A DNA stretch of 64,000 nt from Erythroxylum novogranatense (GCA_029891385.1 CM057227.1:55987567-56051566); one strand, 5' to 3'; positions 10,575-21,360 are shown, counted from the first letter of the stretch. The notes: a model not told the origin generated them from the sequence alone. Numbers and translations: made by a program.

Positions 10575-11626
10575 TGATGAAGAACCATGGGCATGTGAAA
10601 GACAAGAAGAGAAGCATCCATGGCGTGATTCGCCTCAAGGAAGCTTAGGACGTGACTTGCATGGACATGAGCTTGCAAAAGGAGGCTTAGGAGCTAAAAT
10701 TGATCAGATTTGAAGTCTAAATATTCAAGGCAAGGGATGAACGAAATTCCCATATCAAAGGCCCAACATTCAAGTCTAATGTTCCTAAAGATCCATTACA
10801 AGATGTTGGAGGCCCAATGACAAGAGCTAGGGCCAAAGCAATGAAGCAAGCATTGAATTGTTTAATACAAGACCTTCAAGAGATAGAGCCCATATTGTTG
10901 AGTCGATTTCATCTCATAAAGGTCCAAGAGGCATTGTCTTATTCCTTGAAGCCCAACATAAAGTGTCCAAAGGCCCACATGGAGTCCAATTGGGAGAACT
11001 CACTTAAAGTACCATGTGACAAGCATGTGCCACTTAAAAATAAGGATATGGACGTGATCCCTATGGTCCAACATGTTAAGATCACATTTTATTTAGTTTC
11101 CTTTTTTGTTTCCTCTAAATAAGGTGATCTAGTCAACACCTTTATAAGTTTATTTTGTTTCCTTTTAGGATTGATTTGTTTCCTTTTATTTAGTATCTTC
11201 TTTAGGACATTAAGTTAGGAAGTTTTCCCTATAAATAGGCACCCTCTATGTACTTTGAAGGAGGTCTTTGATTCAGAAATAATATTGAGAGCTTTCTTGC
11301 TTTCTTTGTATTCTTTGAGAATACTTGACTTATCAAAGGAGTGGTTTTCCTTTGTGGCGTCTTAGGTTAGAGTTCTAAGAGACAAGTTCTCTTAGGGTTC
11401 TTTCCATTGACCAACATTCTTGCTAGAGTTCTAAGAGACAAGTTCTCTTAGGGTTCTTTTCATCGATCAACATTCTTCTCACCTCCCATTTTCTTTGTGT
11501 TCTGTTTCTATCTTTTCAACTTTATTTCTTGTGATTCCATGTGTTTGCTTGATTCTATCTACTCCCGGGCATAGTTTCATCTTGTTGAAGGTTCTCTAGG
11601 ACAAATTCCTATTGGGTCTGCCATCA
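10575..11626 (+). repeat. C1 3' LTR
   Basis: TGATGAAGAACC...CCATCA, co-linear with the 5' LTR apart from scattered single-base differences (for example TGATCAGATTT versus TGGATCAGATTT near 10700). The LTR-encoded tail can be followed to the GPMTRARAK motif at about 10814-10840. Confidence 0.95.
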
Positions 11627-11631
11627 AAAGG
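11627..11631. repeat. Target-site duplication AAAGG, right of C1
   Basis: Matches 4172-4176 exactly. Family B integrase sequence (GTGAGACAACACATAG) resumes at once. Confidence 0.95.
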
Positions 11632-12053
11632 TGAGACAACACATAGAGAAACGGAATGAAACATATGCACAAAGAGCTAATCAAGGGCGAAAGTTGATGC
11701 AATTTGAGCCTGGTGATTGGGTTTGGTTACATTTTAGGAAAGAGAGGTTTCCTAAGCAAAGGAAATCCAAGTTGGATCCTAGAGGCGATGGGCCTTTCCA
11801 AGTCCTTGAAAAGATTAATAATAATGCCTACATGATTGATTTGCCAGGTGAGTATCAAGTATCTGCTACATTTAATGTTGCTGATCTCTCTCCATTTGAT
11901 AATGCAGGGGCTGATTCAAGGACGAATCCTTTTGAGGAGGGAGGGAATGATACAAGAAGCCATGGCAATGGAGATCATGGTGCAACACATCAAGACAAGC
12001 TTACTTTGCGAAGTGGACCTATTACAAGACAACGTGCAGCAAGGCTTAAATAA
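11632..12053 (+). pseudogene. B1 integrase C-terminus and LTR-encoded tail
   Basis: An open frame across the integrase C-terminal module ([40 protein letters not shown]) and the β-strand segment SATFNVADLSPFDNAGADSR. It then passes the polypurine-encoded NPFEEGGND into the LTR at 11948, where it ends with GPITRQRAARLK and a stop at 12051-12053. In B4 and the LTRs at 31313 and 41185 the tail continues to about 79 residues; here a one-base change near 12050 shortens it. Confidence 0.82.
11934..11947 (+). promoter_or_regulatory. B1 polypurine tract
   Basis: GAGGAGGGAGGGAA immediately precedes the 3' LTR. Confidence 0.85.
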
Positions 12054-12641
12054 GCACTTCAAGGGTTTTGTTCAAAGTCACATTACATCTCACCTTGATG
12101 ACAAGACTGAACCATCCGTGAAGAGTTCAAGTGGAGTAGTCAAGCCTGTGATTCTTCTAGAGAGGGCATGTGGAGGGGCTAATACTTAGCCAAATTTTAA
12201 TACAAGTTCAATTATTCTTATGGACTTATTTTAGTACATTGGACTTATTATTTATCCTTTGTTTATTAGGCCCAAAGAGACTTGTTATTAAGCTTGTTTT
12301 AGCATTAAAGGGTCTTGTAACCTATTCCTTTTAGGTTTAGATCGTGGGCAAGGGTATAAATACCTTATTTTATCCTTGTAAACAGGAGATTTTGGTTGAT
12401 TAACGAAATTGAGAGTTCTCTTCAAGTAAGGTGTGTTCTTCTTATTGTTACTTCAAGGATTGCATCACTTATCAAGGTAATCACTTGTGGCATGTTCAAT
12501 TCTTCAATTTTCTTTGGGTTTGGGTCTCAATTTCGTATAATTGGGGTTTGAACTAGCATGTTCTTAGAATAGAAAGATTGGGGTTTTGATTCAATAGGAT
12601 TAGGGGTTTGTGAACCTTGTTTTCTTGGGGTTTCCGTATCA
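11948..12641 (+). repeat. B1 3' LTR with internal deletion (694 bp)
   Basis: TGATACAAGAAGCC...TTTCCGTATCA. Compared with the full B4 LTRs, about 215 bp is missing at about 12290, where CTTGTTATTA jumps to AGCTTGTTTTAGC. The TATA box (GGGTATAAATACC) remains at about 12352-12364. Confidence 0.9.
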
Positions 12642-12826
12642 AGGATTGATTCAACTTATCAAGTAAGTTCTAACTTGTGGCGTTAATTCAATTCCTAATA
12701 TCTTATACTCTTTGTTACCAATTCCTTGCTGTTTTGGGATCTTGTTAGATTGATTGAATTTAGGTTTGGGAATAATCATTGAAACGGAGGTGATCTAGAC
12801 ATTGATTCTAGGTTGTTGCCGTATCA
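12642..12826 (+). repeat. 3' fragment of a family A LTR
   Basis: From AGGATTGATTCAACTTATC to GTTGTTGCCGTATCA this equals the last ~185 bp of a plus-strand A LTR. It abuts the end of the B1 LTR with no intervening base, so it is a truncated or recombined scrap. A few bases of the usual GGGGGTGAAGGG segment are missing near 12737. Confidence 0.85.
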
Positions 12827-12857
12827 AGACCCATCACCCCCAAAGCACAGGCACCCT
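12827..12857. other. Unassigned 31-bp spacer
   Basis: A C/A-rich stretch (ACCCATCACCCCCAAAGCAC) that I cannot match to any family in the window. It separates the A-LTR scrap from C2a. Confidence 0.5.
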
Positions 12858-13501
12858 ATCCATCGTTGTTGTCTAGTATTTTGTCTTTGTTGCAGGACTT
12901 CAACGACTTATTTCCGGATGATATTCCTGATGGATTGCCCCTTTGAGAGGCATTGAGCACCGTATAGACTTTCTTCCTGGAGCTTCAATTCCGAATAGGC
13001 CTGCGTATAGAGCCAATCCGGAAGAAACTAAGGAGATCCAAAGACAAGTTGAAGAGCTTATGAAAAAGGGCTTTGTGAGAGAAAGCTTGAGCCGGTGTGC
13101 TGTGCTAGTTATACTTGTTCCTAAGAAAGATTGCAAATGGAGAATGTGTGTTTACTGTAGAGCCATAAATAAAATCACGGTGAAATATCGTTACCCTATC
13201 CCTCGTTTAGACGATATGCTTAATGAGTTGCATGGTACTTGTATATTTTCTAAAATTGATCTTAGAAGTGGGTACCATCAAATTCTCATGAAAAAGGGTG
13301 ATGAGTGGAAAACTGCTTTCAAAACTAAGTTTCGGTAATATGAGTGGTTAGTTATGCCTTTTGGCTTGACTAATGCACCAAGTACTTTTATGAGTTTGAT
13401 GAATCATGTGTTTCGGTCCTTTTATTGGAAAGTATGTGGTAGTCTATTTTGATGATATCTAGTATATTCCAGGAGTTTAGATGATCATGTGAAACACTTC
13501 A
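12858..13501 (+). pseudogene. C2a: family C RT fragment (duplicate of C2b)
   Basis: Encodes the RT N-terminus to palm: [94 protein letters not shown] stop at 13336-13338 ends the main frame and one-base changes near 13415 and 13460 disrupt the catalytic box. It shares private substitutions with C2b (Cys in KKDCKW, Tyr in CVYCRA, Asn in MLNEL) and is cut at the same place by an A element. It is therefore a duplicate of 21896-22537, not an independent insertion. Confidence 0.85.
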
Positions 13502-14404
13502 CGATACTAAGCAACAACCTAGAATCAATGTCTAGATCACCTCCGTTTCAATGATTGTTCCCAAACCTAAATTCAATCATTCTAACAAGACCCTTCACCC
13601 CAAAAACAGCAAGGAATTGGTAACAAAGAGTATAAGATTGTAGGAATTGAATTAACGCCACAAGTTAGAACTTACTTGATAAGTTGAATCAATCCTTAAG
13701 GTAAAACAAGCAAGAATCTCAATTCTCTCTTGAAGAATGCTTTCTAATTTTGTTGATCTCTCTAAACTCGTGTTCATGGCTAAAGCAAAGGTTTAAATAC
13801 CCTTTGCAATGTAAACCCTAACAAAGATAACCTAAAAAATATAAAGAAAGCCCAAAATATCAAAAGGCCTTCTTGAAACAAATCTGCCCAAGAATAAATC
13901 CCACATGGATTTGGGCTTCAAAACTAATTAAAATTGACTAGTCCTTGTCCAAATAGGATAAGAAACCACAAAATAGAAGACTAACCTAAGAGGGCGAATT
14001 GGGCTTTAAACTAGGCCCACAAGCTTGGTTCCTTAAAATAAAACATGCACATGACTTTTTAATGAAACACATGCACACTTAATGCAAATCAGCCCATGAA
14101 AAAGCCTAAAAGAAGTCCACATGCCCCTTATAAGATAAAATAAGCCCAAGCCCATTGATTAGACTTGTGCTTGTGAAAATTGGCTAAGTGTTAGCCCTCT
14201 TGGTTTAATGCCTCCAATGTGCACACACACTTAGGTGTCTTCCTAAGCTCTTCTCCAACCTTGATCAACAAAACTTCTTGAAGTTCTTGTGAAACAAAAG
14301 CTTGTACATAAATCTGAAATTGTGCTTTAAGCTTGTTGGAGCGCGACCTTGTAATTGGACCCATTGGCATCCTCAAGTCTCCATTACCTTGGTGAGTTGT
14401 ATCA
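13502..14404 (-). repeat. A2 3' LTR
   Basis: On the plus strand it begins near CGATACTAAGCAACAACC (altered from TGATACGGCAACAACC) and ends GGTGAGTTGTATCA. About 903 bp. The altered outer terminus is private to this copy. Confidence 0.92.
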
Positions 14405-14647
14405 TTCCCTCCCTCCTCAAAAGGATTCGTCCTCGAATCAAGACCTACATTATCAAAGGAGATAAATCGAAACATTAAAAGTAGCACTAACACTATACTC
14501 TCCGGCAAATCCACCCTATAGGCATTGTCATTGATGCGTTCAAGCACTTGAAAAGGACCATCCCTCTAGGATCAAGCTTGGACTTCCTTTGTTTAGAAAT
14601 CTCTCCTTCCTGAAGTGCACCCAAACCCAATCTCCGTGTTCAAACTT
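14191..14647 (-). pseudogene. A2 integrase end plus LTR-encoded tail
   Basis: Read leftward: [15 protein letters not shown], then a short frameshift zone near 14470-14510, then [13 protein letters not shown] and the LTR-encoded tail of about 70 residues. The tail carries GPITRSRSNKLKAQF, a predicted helix VQAFVSQELQEVL and a basic Cys-containing end (KTPKCVC), with the stop at 14191-14193. It corresponds to the tails of families B and C in position and in the GPxTRxR motif. Confidence 0.75.
14405..14418 (-). promoter_or_regulatory. A2 polypurine tract
   Basis: TTCCCTCCCTCCTC on the plus strand, i.e. GAGGAGGGAGGGAA before the 3' LTR. Confidence 0.85.
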
Positions 14648-16077
14648 CATCTCCCTACGCCTTGATTGGCTCTTTGAGCATACTTCTTGTTCTTTTCCTC
14701 AATGTGCTGCCTAGCTTTCTCATGTATTGTTTTAACCAATTCGGCCCTTTGCTGCCCATCTACATTAACAATCTCATTCAAGGGTAAAGGCAACAAATCC
14801 AATGGAGTTAATGGGTTAAAACAATACACAACCTCAAATGGAGAATAGCCTGTAGAAGAATGAATGCTTCTATTATATGCAAACTCAATCAAAGGCAAAC
14901 AATCTTCCCAAGCTTTCAAATTTTTACCCACAACAGCACGCAATAAAGATCCTAAGGTTCTATTAACCACTTCAGTTTGTCCATCTGTTTGGGGATGACA
15001 AGTTGTAGAAAACAAAAGCTTTGTTCCCAATTTATTCCATAGAACAAGCCAAAAGTGACTTAAAAACTTAGAATCCCTATCTGAAACAATGGTTCTAGGA
15101 ATGCCATGCAATCTAACAACATCCCTAAAAAACAAATCAGCAACATGTGTAGCATCATCAGATTTATGACATGCAATAAAATGAGCCATTTTACTAAATC
15201 GATCAACTACAACAAAGATGCTATCACGTCCTTTCCTAGTCCTAGGCAATCCTAAAACAAAATCCATAGATATATCAATCCAATGACTAATAGGGACAGG
15301 TAGAGGCGTGTACAACCCATGTGGTTGCACCTTGGATTTGGCGTGCCTACAGGCTACACAACTAGAACAAACTCTTTCAACATCCTTTTTCATGTTAGGC
15401 CAATAAAAATGCTCCTGTAATATGTCAAGTGTTTTAGCAATACCAAAATGTCCCATTAAACCTCCATCATGAGACTGCCTAGCAAGCATCTCACGCATAG
15501 AACAAGTAGGAATACATAGTTTATTATCTCTAAACAAATATCCATCATTCCTATAAAACTTTTGAAAAGCAACTTGTTCACATGCATCATACACATTAGC
15601 AAAGTCAGAATCTGATTTGTACAAATCTTTTATATACTCAAACCCAATCAACTTAGAACTAAGAGAAGAGATTAGAGCATACCTCCTAGACAATGCATCA
15701 GCGATCACATTTTCTTTACCTTGCTTGTATTTCACAACATATGGAAATGTCTCTATGAACTCCAACCACTTAGCGTCTCTTTTTTTTAACTTACCTTGGC
15801 CTTTAAGATGCTTCAAACTCTCATGATCAATGTGAATCAAGAATTCAGGAAAAACATCTCTATACTCCTGCAAAAGAGAAACAACACTACTAGACAAACA
15901 AGGGTCAAGGTCAGATTCATTAAAATAAGCTTGCTTGTACAAAAGTACAAACAAACATCTCCTTTCCACACAAGCAACCCTTACATCTCTCATTTTTGCA
16001 TAGAAGTTTTGTTTCTTTCTACCCTCTCTCTCATTTGGGCCTTTTAATTGAATTTCTTTTGAGGTCTCTTTCCCCAC
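14647..16077 (-). pseudogene. A2 pol remnant: linker fused to RNase H end and integrase
   Basis: The longest open frame of the window (476 codons). The protease-RT linker ([20 protein letters not shown]...) and the RT lead-in QEYRDVFPE jump directly to [16 protein letters not shown] of RNase H. RT and the first RNase H catalytic residues are thus deleted (junction near 15845). Integrase is then continuous: HHCC domain ([23 protein letters not shown]), core Asp in [13 protein letters not shown], Asp in [13 protein letters not shown], Glu in [16 protein letters not shown]. The frame is lost after QRANQG near 14650. Confidence 0.88.
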
Positions 16078-16117
16078 TTTTCTTCTCTAGTCTCGGCCTC
16101 ACTTTCTCTCTTTTTTT

Positions 16118-16744
16118 TTATTTAGATTTCTGCTCCCCTTTTGCAAGGTTCTCAACCTTCCCCTCAATTTTTGTATTGTCATGCTTTTCTTGAAGTTTTT
16201 TGTCCTGTCTTTGTTGCATTCCCTCCATACTCCTTTTTAATTGCATTTGGTCCTCATATACCTCTTTTGGTGCCAATGGAGCAAGAACAAATTTCTGATC
16301 TCCCATAGTAAATGAATACCTATTCTTAAAACCATCATGTAACACTCTTCTATCATATTGCCAAGGTCGACCGAGCAATAAATGACAAGCATGCATAGGT
16401 ACGACATCACAAAGTACTTGATCAGAATACTTTCCAATGGAGAAAGATACAAGGACTTGTTTATTTACCTTGATTTCCCCCATGTCATTCAGCCATTGTA
16501 GTCTATACGGCCTAGGGTGTTTCAAGCACTCCAACCCGAGTTTTTCTACCATCAATGTACTAGCCACATTAGTGCAGCTTCCCCCATCAATGATCAGGCT
16601 ACAAATCTTCTCATTCACTAGGCATCTAGAATGAAAAATATTTTCCCTTTGCTCAATTCCATCTTCCTTCACTTGAGCATTCAAAACTCGCTTAGTAACA
16701 AGTAATTCACCCCTAGGTGCATCCTCAACTTCCACATCGAACAA
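16118..16744 (-). pseudogene. A2 protease
   Basis: 208 open codons: acidic spacer after the knuckle, RENIFHSRCLVNEKICSLIIDGGSCTNVAS (protease active site DGG at about 16583-16591), the KHPRPYRLQWLND and HACHLLLGRPWQYDRR strands, and FVLAPLAPKEVYEDQ leading into the charged linker. A frame break near 16737 separates it from gag, and a stop near 16118 separates it from the linker frame. Confidence 0.85.
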
Positions 16745-17970
16745 TCTTCCAACTCGTGCATGGAAGTCAAATCATCTTCTTCCTCCTCAGACACAACTTC
16801 TCCTCCTCTCACAAACATTGTTTTCTTGTTTGGGCATTGAGAAGCAATATGACCAACACCAAGACATTTAAAGCATTTAATAGTCCTATGCTTTTCAGAA
16901 TTGGAACTAGAAGAACTTGGAGTTTTAAAAGTACCTTTTGGATCTGCCTTGTTCTTCTCTTCCTTTAGCTTGTCTTTGTCCTTCTCATTTTTCTTGGACC
17001 ATTTCGAGTTCCAATTTGTAGTAGAACTTGGGTAAGGAGCCTTGTTGGAGGTTTTGTTCTTGAGTTGCCTCTCCACCTTCATGGCCATATTCACCATCTC
17101 CTCTAACTCCACATAATGGTGCAATTCAATAACATTTGCAATGTCTTTGTTCAAACCAGCCAAGAAACGTGCCATGGTGGCTTCTCTTTCTTCTTCTACA
17201 TTAGCCCTAATCATGGCTATCTCCATCTCCTTATGGTACTCTTCTACACTTTTGGTGCCTTGTCTCAAGGTTTGGAGCCTTTGATGGAGCTCCCTATAGA
17301 AGTAACTAGGCACAAACCTCTTCTTCATGACCCTCTTCATTTCAGCCCAAGTATCAATAGGATCCTCTCCATTCCTTCTTTTGTTAAAACAAGTTGATCC
17401 CACCAAATAAGTGCATAATCATGAAATTCCACGGCAGCAAGCTTCACCTTCTTCTCCTCGTAATAGTTATGGCATTCAAAATCATCTCCACCTTTCTTTC
17501 CCATTCTAAGTAAGCTTCGGATCATTCTTACCTTGGAAAGATGGTATTTTCATCTTGATACTGCCCAAATTTCTATCCACACGCTCGACCCTGTCTTCTC
17601 CCCTTGTATTGTCTCGCCCTCTATAACCTCTTCCTCATCCTCTATCATTCCGTCCCCCTCTTCCACCAAATCTAGCCCTATGCCAATCTTCTTCATCTTC
17701 CCCATCATCATATTCATCTTCATACTCATAGCGCACAGGAGTTGGCTCCCTAGCATTTTGCCTCCTTGTTGCACCATTAGATGAAGCCTCTCATTGTAAA
17801 TTCCTAATGGCTTGATCTTGTCTATCAAATTTATCACTGACATCCCTGAACATGTTCTCAATCCTTTGGAATTGATGTTGCATAGCCTCCAAAGTAAAGA
17901 ATGTGTGTTGATCAGCCTCACTATTCTTTTCATTCTTGTCACTACCTTTACTATCCTTTGAATTGGACAT
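16745..17970 (-). pseudogene. A2 gag
   Basis: Start at the ATG at 17970-17968 (MSNSKDSKGSD), conserved in A6. N-terminal helical segment (HTFFTLEAMQHQFQRIENMF), Arg/Gly-rich stretch, capsid core (KIPSFQGKNDPEA, YLEWERK, KKRFVPSYFYRELHQRLQ, EYHKEMEIAMIRAN), basic linker and intact zinc knuckle CFKCLGVGHIASQC (about 16824-16865). Frame breaks near 17400, 17470, 17520 and 17790 prevent one continuous gag. Confidence 0.85.
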
Positions 17971-18820
17971 GATGTAAAACCTGCAAAAACACGTTAGAAT
18001 AGCTCCTCACACACTCTCTCACGTGTTTCTCTCTAAATCAGATTGGATACCTTCGTGTTTCACTCAAGAAGTTGGCTTTTACCCTCAAATGAGCTTACAC
18101 ACTCTTGCCTTTTACCACTTTAGATTCTAGCACAGTTTTACATGTCCGGATCAGTCACTACCAACCAAATAAGCACAACAGCAACGTAATTCAAAAGGAA
18201 AGCAGCGAATACCTAAATAAAGGAAGAAAAACACAAAGCTAGATGCAATTTAATGTAAAGAAAACAATGAAGACGAAAATAAACACATACTAGATGGAGA
18301 AAATGTATGTGAACGATTTTTGGTACCAATTGAGCAATATGAAACAAGATTACTCAATTCAAGTGTAATGGAAACAAAAAAGGACAGCAAACAAAAAAAA
18401 AACAACCAAAGAGTTGAAGAAAAGACGAAATTAGGAATTAAACTCAACCCTAAACCCAAATTAACAAAAACATTCCAATCTGCCCCAATTACTCAAGAAC
18501 TTAAAGATAAGCAATTATATCAAAGACACACGTTTTGAGCGAAGAACGTAAATCTTGCAAGCAAATCAACTCAAACTCACAAAGATTCACAATCTTGATT
18601 TTTTTTACTTCTTTCTTTCTTTTTTTCTTTCTTTTCTTCTTTTTCTTTCTTTCTTTCTTTCTTTTCTTGATTTTCTTTCTTTCTTTCTTTTCTTTTCTTT
18701 CTTTCTTTCTTTCTTTTCTTTCTTTTCTTTTTTTTTTTTCTTTTTTTCGAATTTTAATGATGAACTAACTATAATAATCAAGAACAAACAGAAAATTAAA
18801 GATAAAGATTGAATTTAAAA
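17971..18820 (-). other. A2 leader with TTTC/GAAA tract
   Basis: Untranslated leader. At 18598-18749 the plus strand is nearly pure TTTC/TTTTC repeats, so the element RNA carries GAAA repeats. About 142 bp present in A3 (27519-27660) is missing at about 18557, where AATCTTG occurs at both A3 deletion ends. Confidence 0.8.
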
Positions 18821-18836
18821 CCTAGGCTCGATACCA
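18821..18836 (-). promoter_or_regulatory. A2 primer-binding site
   Basis: Plus strand CCTAGGCTCGATACCA. The intact family form is CCTGG/CCTAGG-CTCTGATACCA, complementary to the plant initiator-Met tRNA 3' end; two bases are lost here. Confidence 0.8.
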
Positions 18837-18840
18837 AAGA

Positions 18841-19746
18841 TGATACTGCAACAACCTAGAATCAATGTCTAGATCACCTCCGTTTCAATGATTGTTCCCA
18901 AACCTAAATTCAATCAATCTAACAAGACCCTTCACCCCCAAAACAGCAAGGAATTGGTAACAAAGAGTATAAGATTGTAGGAATTGAATTAACGCCACAA
19001 GTTAGAACTTACTTGATAAGTTGAATCAATCCTTAAGGTAAAACAAGCAAGAATCTCAATTCTCTCTTGAAGAATGCTTTCTAATTTTGTTGATCTCTAA
19101 AAACTCGTGTTCATGGCTAAAGCAAAGGTTTAAATACCCTTTGCAATGTAAACCCTAACAAAGATAACCTAAAAACTCTAAAGAAAGCCCAAAATATCAA
19201 AAGGCCTTCTTGAAACAAATCTGCCCAAGAATAAATCCCACATGGATTTGGGCTTCAAAACTAATTTAAAATTGACTAGTCCTTGTCCAAATAGGATAAG
19301 AAAACCACAAAATAGAAGACTAACCTAAGAGGGGCGAATTGGGCTTTTAAACTAGGCCCACAAGCTTGGTTCCTTAAAATATAACATGCACATGACTTTT
19401 TTAATGAAACACATGCACACTTAATGCAAATCAGCCCATGAAAAAGCCTAAAAGAAGTCCACATGCCCCTTATAAGATAAAATAAGCCCAAGCCCATTGA
19501 TTAGACTTGTGCTTGTGAAAATTAGCTAAGTGTTAGCCCTCTTGGTTTGAAGCCTCCAATGTGCACACACACTTAGGTGTCTTCCTAAGCTCTTCTCCAA
19601 GCTTGATCAACAAAACTTCTTGAAGTTCTTGTGAAACAAAAGCTTGTACATAAATATGAAATTGTGCTTTGAGCTTGTTGGAGCGCGACCTTGTAATTGG
19701 ACCCATTGGCATCCTCAAGTCTCCATTGCCTTGGTGAGTTGTATCA
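18841..19746 (-). repeat. A2 5' LTR
   Basis: TGATACTGCAACAACC...TTGGTGAGTTGTATCA, 906 bp, with the family A TATTTAAA promoter box (element strand) at about 19130-19137. Confidence 0.93.
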
Positions 19747-20575
19747 GTTGTCGTATCAATATGCTATGCATAGTTATGACACATACATATGTTAGTATGT
19801 AACAACTTAGTAATGTTTAATATCATGCTATTGTATGTGGTACGTATATCTAAAGTATATGGTGGTATATACTATAGTGCATAATAATAGCATATTGTAT
19901 ACATAACTATATGGTACACACCATGAGTATACCATTGTGCACCATACATTGCATGTGTATTATATTGCATGTGTACCCATAAAATAGTTGTATGTTGGAT
20001 ACATGTGCATAATATATAATTGGTTGCATAGTATATACCATGGTTATGTACACATCCTACATGTGCATATGTGCACGTTGTACACACTAATGGCACACTA
20101 TAACATATGGTACCACTATTGGTATAACATATGTTATGGTAACACTATGTAACATAGTATACATTGTGCAAGTTGTACCAATTATTGTACTGTAGTGTAC
20201 ATGTACATAGGGTCATGTGCATAATTACACATGTGTACCATATGTATGGTAACTAATAGCAATTAAGTACACATGCATGAATAAAAGAAAATATGGAACA
20301 ATTTTGTGAGTTATGCATTCACAAAATAGGAACATTGACTAATGTATTCATATGTAATAGTTGTAACTAACTAAATGGTACATATTCAGTTTTATGTACA
20401 CTATTATAAATATAAATATGTACTATATAACAAAATTCGTTTCTTCATTACCGTGTACATACTTGCATGTAACAAAGTAATGTAATCCATAATGTTATTA
20501 CAAATAATTGCATGTAGTACATATATGGCATTACCATTGCATGTGTACTATAGTGTACGTGATGGTTACACATGC

Positions 20576-20611
20576 GTATAACCATATGTAACTAGTACGA
20601 TATGGTTATAC
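20576..20611. repeat. Inverted repeat, 12-bp perfect arms
   Basis: Arms GTATAACCATAT (20576-20587) and ATATGGTTATAC (20600-20611) with a 12-bp spacer, inside W1. Confidence 0.85.
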
Positions 20612-20872
20612 ACATGTGTACATGTCTAACTACGCATTAGATATAGTTAGTACATACTTTCTTGCATACTAGTGTAAGTACTATACGTGCAATTGTGTAC
20701 ACTATGGTATATATACCATGTACATAGTGTGCACGTGGAAATAATACATGTATGGTATTGTATGTGACATAGTTAGTACACATATATACATTAATATATG
20801 GTACAATTGTGCATATATTAATGTATATATGTGTACTATATGCATATGCGTGTTGTACCCTCACTAGTACTA

Positions 20873-20927
20873 CATGATGTCCCATACACACTATAATGTA
20901 CATGCATGATGTCCCATACACACTATA
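20873..20927. repeat. Direct repeat of 23 bp, period 32
   Basis: Positions 20873-20895 and 20905-20927 are identical (beginning CATGATGTCCCATACACAC), separated by nine bases. This is local tandem duplication within W1. Confidence 0.85.
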
Positions 20928-21134
20928 CATAATACCATACATATGGGATTGCGTGCACTATGGTGCATATGGTATGTAATACATGTCAACTGGCAACTAC
21001 CATATGTTATATAATAGTATATAACTATATGTGCACATGCATAGTATATATACACCTATAGTTATGTGCACTATGCATATACCTTGCCAACCATGGTATA
21101 TAATGCCATAATATGGTATGTAATGAACACTATG

Positions 21135-21185
21135 TGTATATACATTATACACATATACAATGCATATGTGTATAATGTATATACA
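21135..21185. repeat. Inverted repeat, 22-bp perfect arms, 7-bp loop
   Basis: Arms at 21135-21156 and 21164-21185 are exact reverse complements; the loop is ACAATGC. A strong cruciform or RNA hairpin candidate in W1. Confidence 0.85.
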
Positions 21186-21360
21186 TATAGTATATACTAT
21201 GCATACACTATGTCAGTACTATGCATGGTATACCTTATACTGTACCATGTGCATTGGTACATGGCTACACTAAATACATATGTAACCATATGAACATTGT
21301 AACTATGCATAACACCATGAATATGACAATTGCTATATGTATTCATAACTATACCATATG

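Larger units (their letters stand above)
4177..11626 (+). mobile_element. C1: full-length family C Ty3/gypsy element (7,450 bp)
   Basis: The most complete structure of family C: 5' LTR, primer-binding site, leader, gag, protease, RT, RNase H, integrase, polypurine tract and 3' LTR, bounded by a perfect AAAGG target duplication. It inserted into the integrase region of B1. The LTR lengths (1,049 and 1,052 bp) and near identity suggest a fairly recent insertion. Even so the pol region 7990-9190 carries many one-base deletions, so this copy could not make a full polyprotein as sequenced. Confidence 0.95.
2234..12641 (+). mobile_element. B1: family B Ty3/gypsy element split by C0 and C1
   Basis: Host element of the first nest. 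Visible parts are gag-protease and a truncated pol (2234-4171), then, after C1, integrase C-terminus (11632-11947) and 3' LTR (11948-12641). Its 5' LTR, leader and gag start would lie left of C0, outside the window. It matches B4 closely (42890-47805), including a stop codon shared between protease and RT. About 1.95 kb of RT, RNase H and most of integrase is missing at position 3988. Confidence 0.88.
13502..19746 (-). mobile_element. A2: family A Ty3/gypsy element, RT deleted
   Basis: Complete LTR-to-LTR structure on the minus strand (6,245 bp): 3' LTR 13502-14404, pol and gag 14405-17970, leader 17971-18820, primer-binding site, 5' LTR 18841-19746. Its left junction is the same base of C2 as in A3, but the right flank is W1 rather than the CTTGC and C2 sequence that follow A3. 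No target duplication is therefore visible. An internal deletion removes RT and most of RNase H. Confidence 0.92.

Noticed and set aside
18535..18812. Phe/Leu/Ser or Lys/Glu/Arg repeat proteins over the TTTC/GAAA tracts (also 33884-34166, 54687-54999)
   Set aside because: They are translations of a microsatellite in the A leader and vary with tract length.
13502..19746. A2 as an independent insertion from A3
   Set aside because: Identical insertion base in C2 and shared private C2 substitutions make a duplicated ancestor far more likely.
21066..21293. Open frames of 60-110 codons inside W1 and W3 (for example 20637-20942, 21066-21293, 52393-52734)
   Set aside because: Their composition (Tyr, His, Met, Cys, Ile) simply mirrors TAT/CAT/ATG/TGT/ATA words. 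Overlapping frames on both strands look alike and no domain or start context is recognisable.
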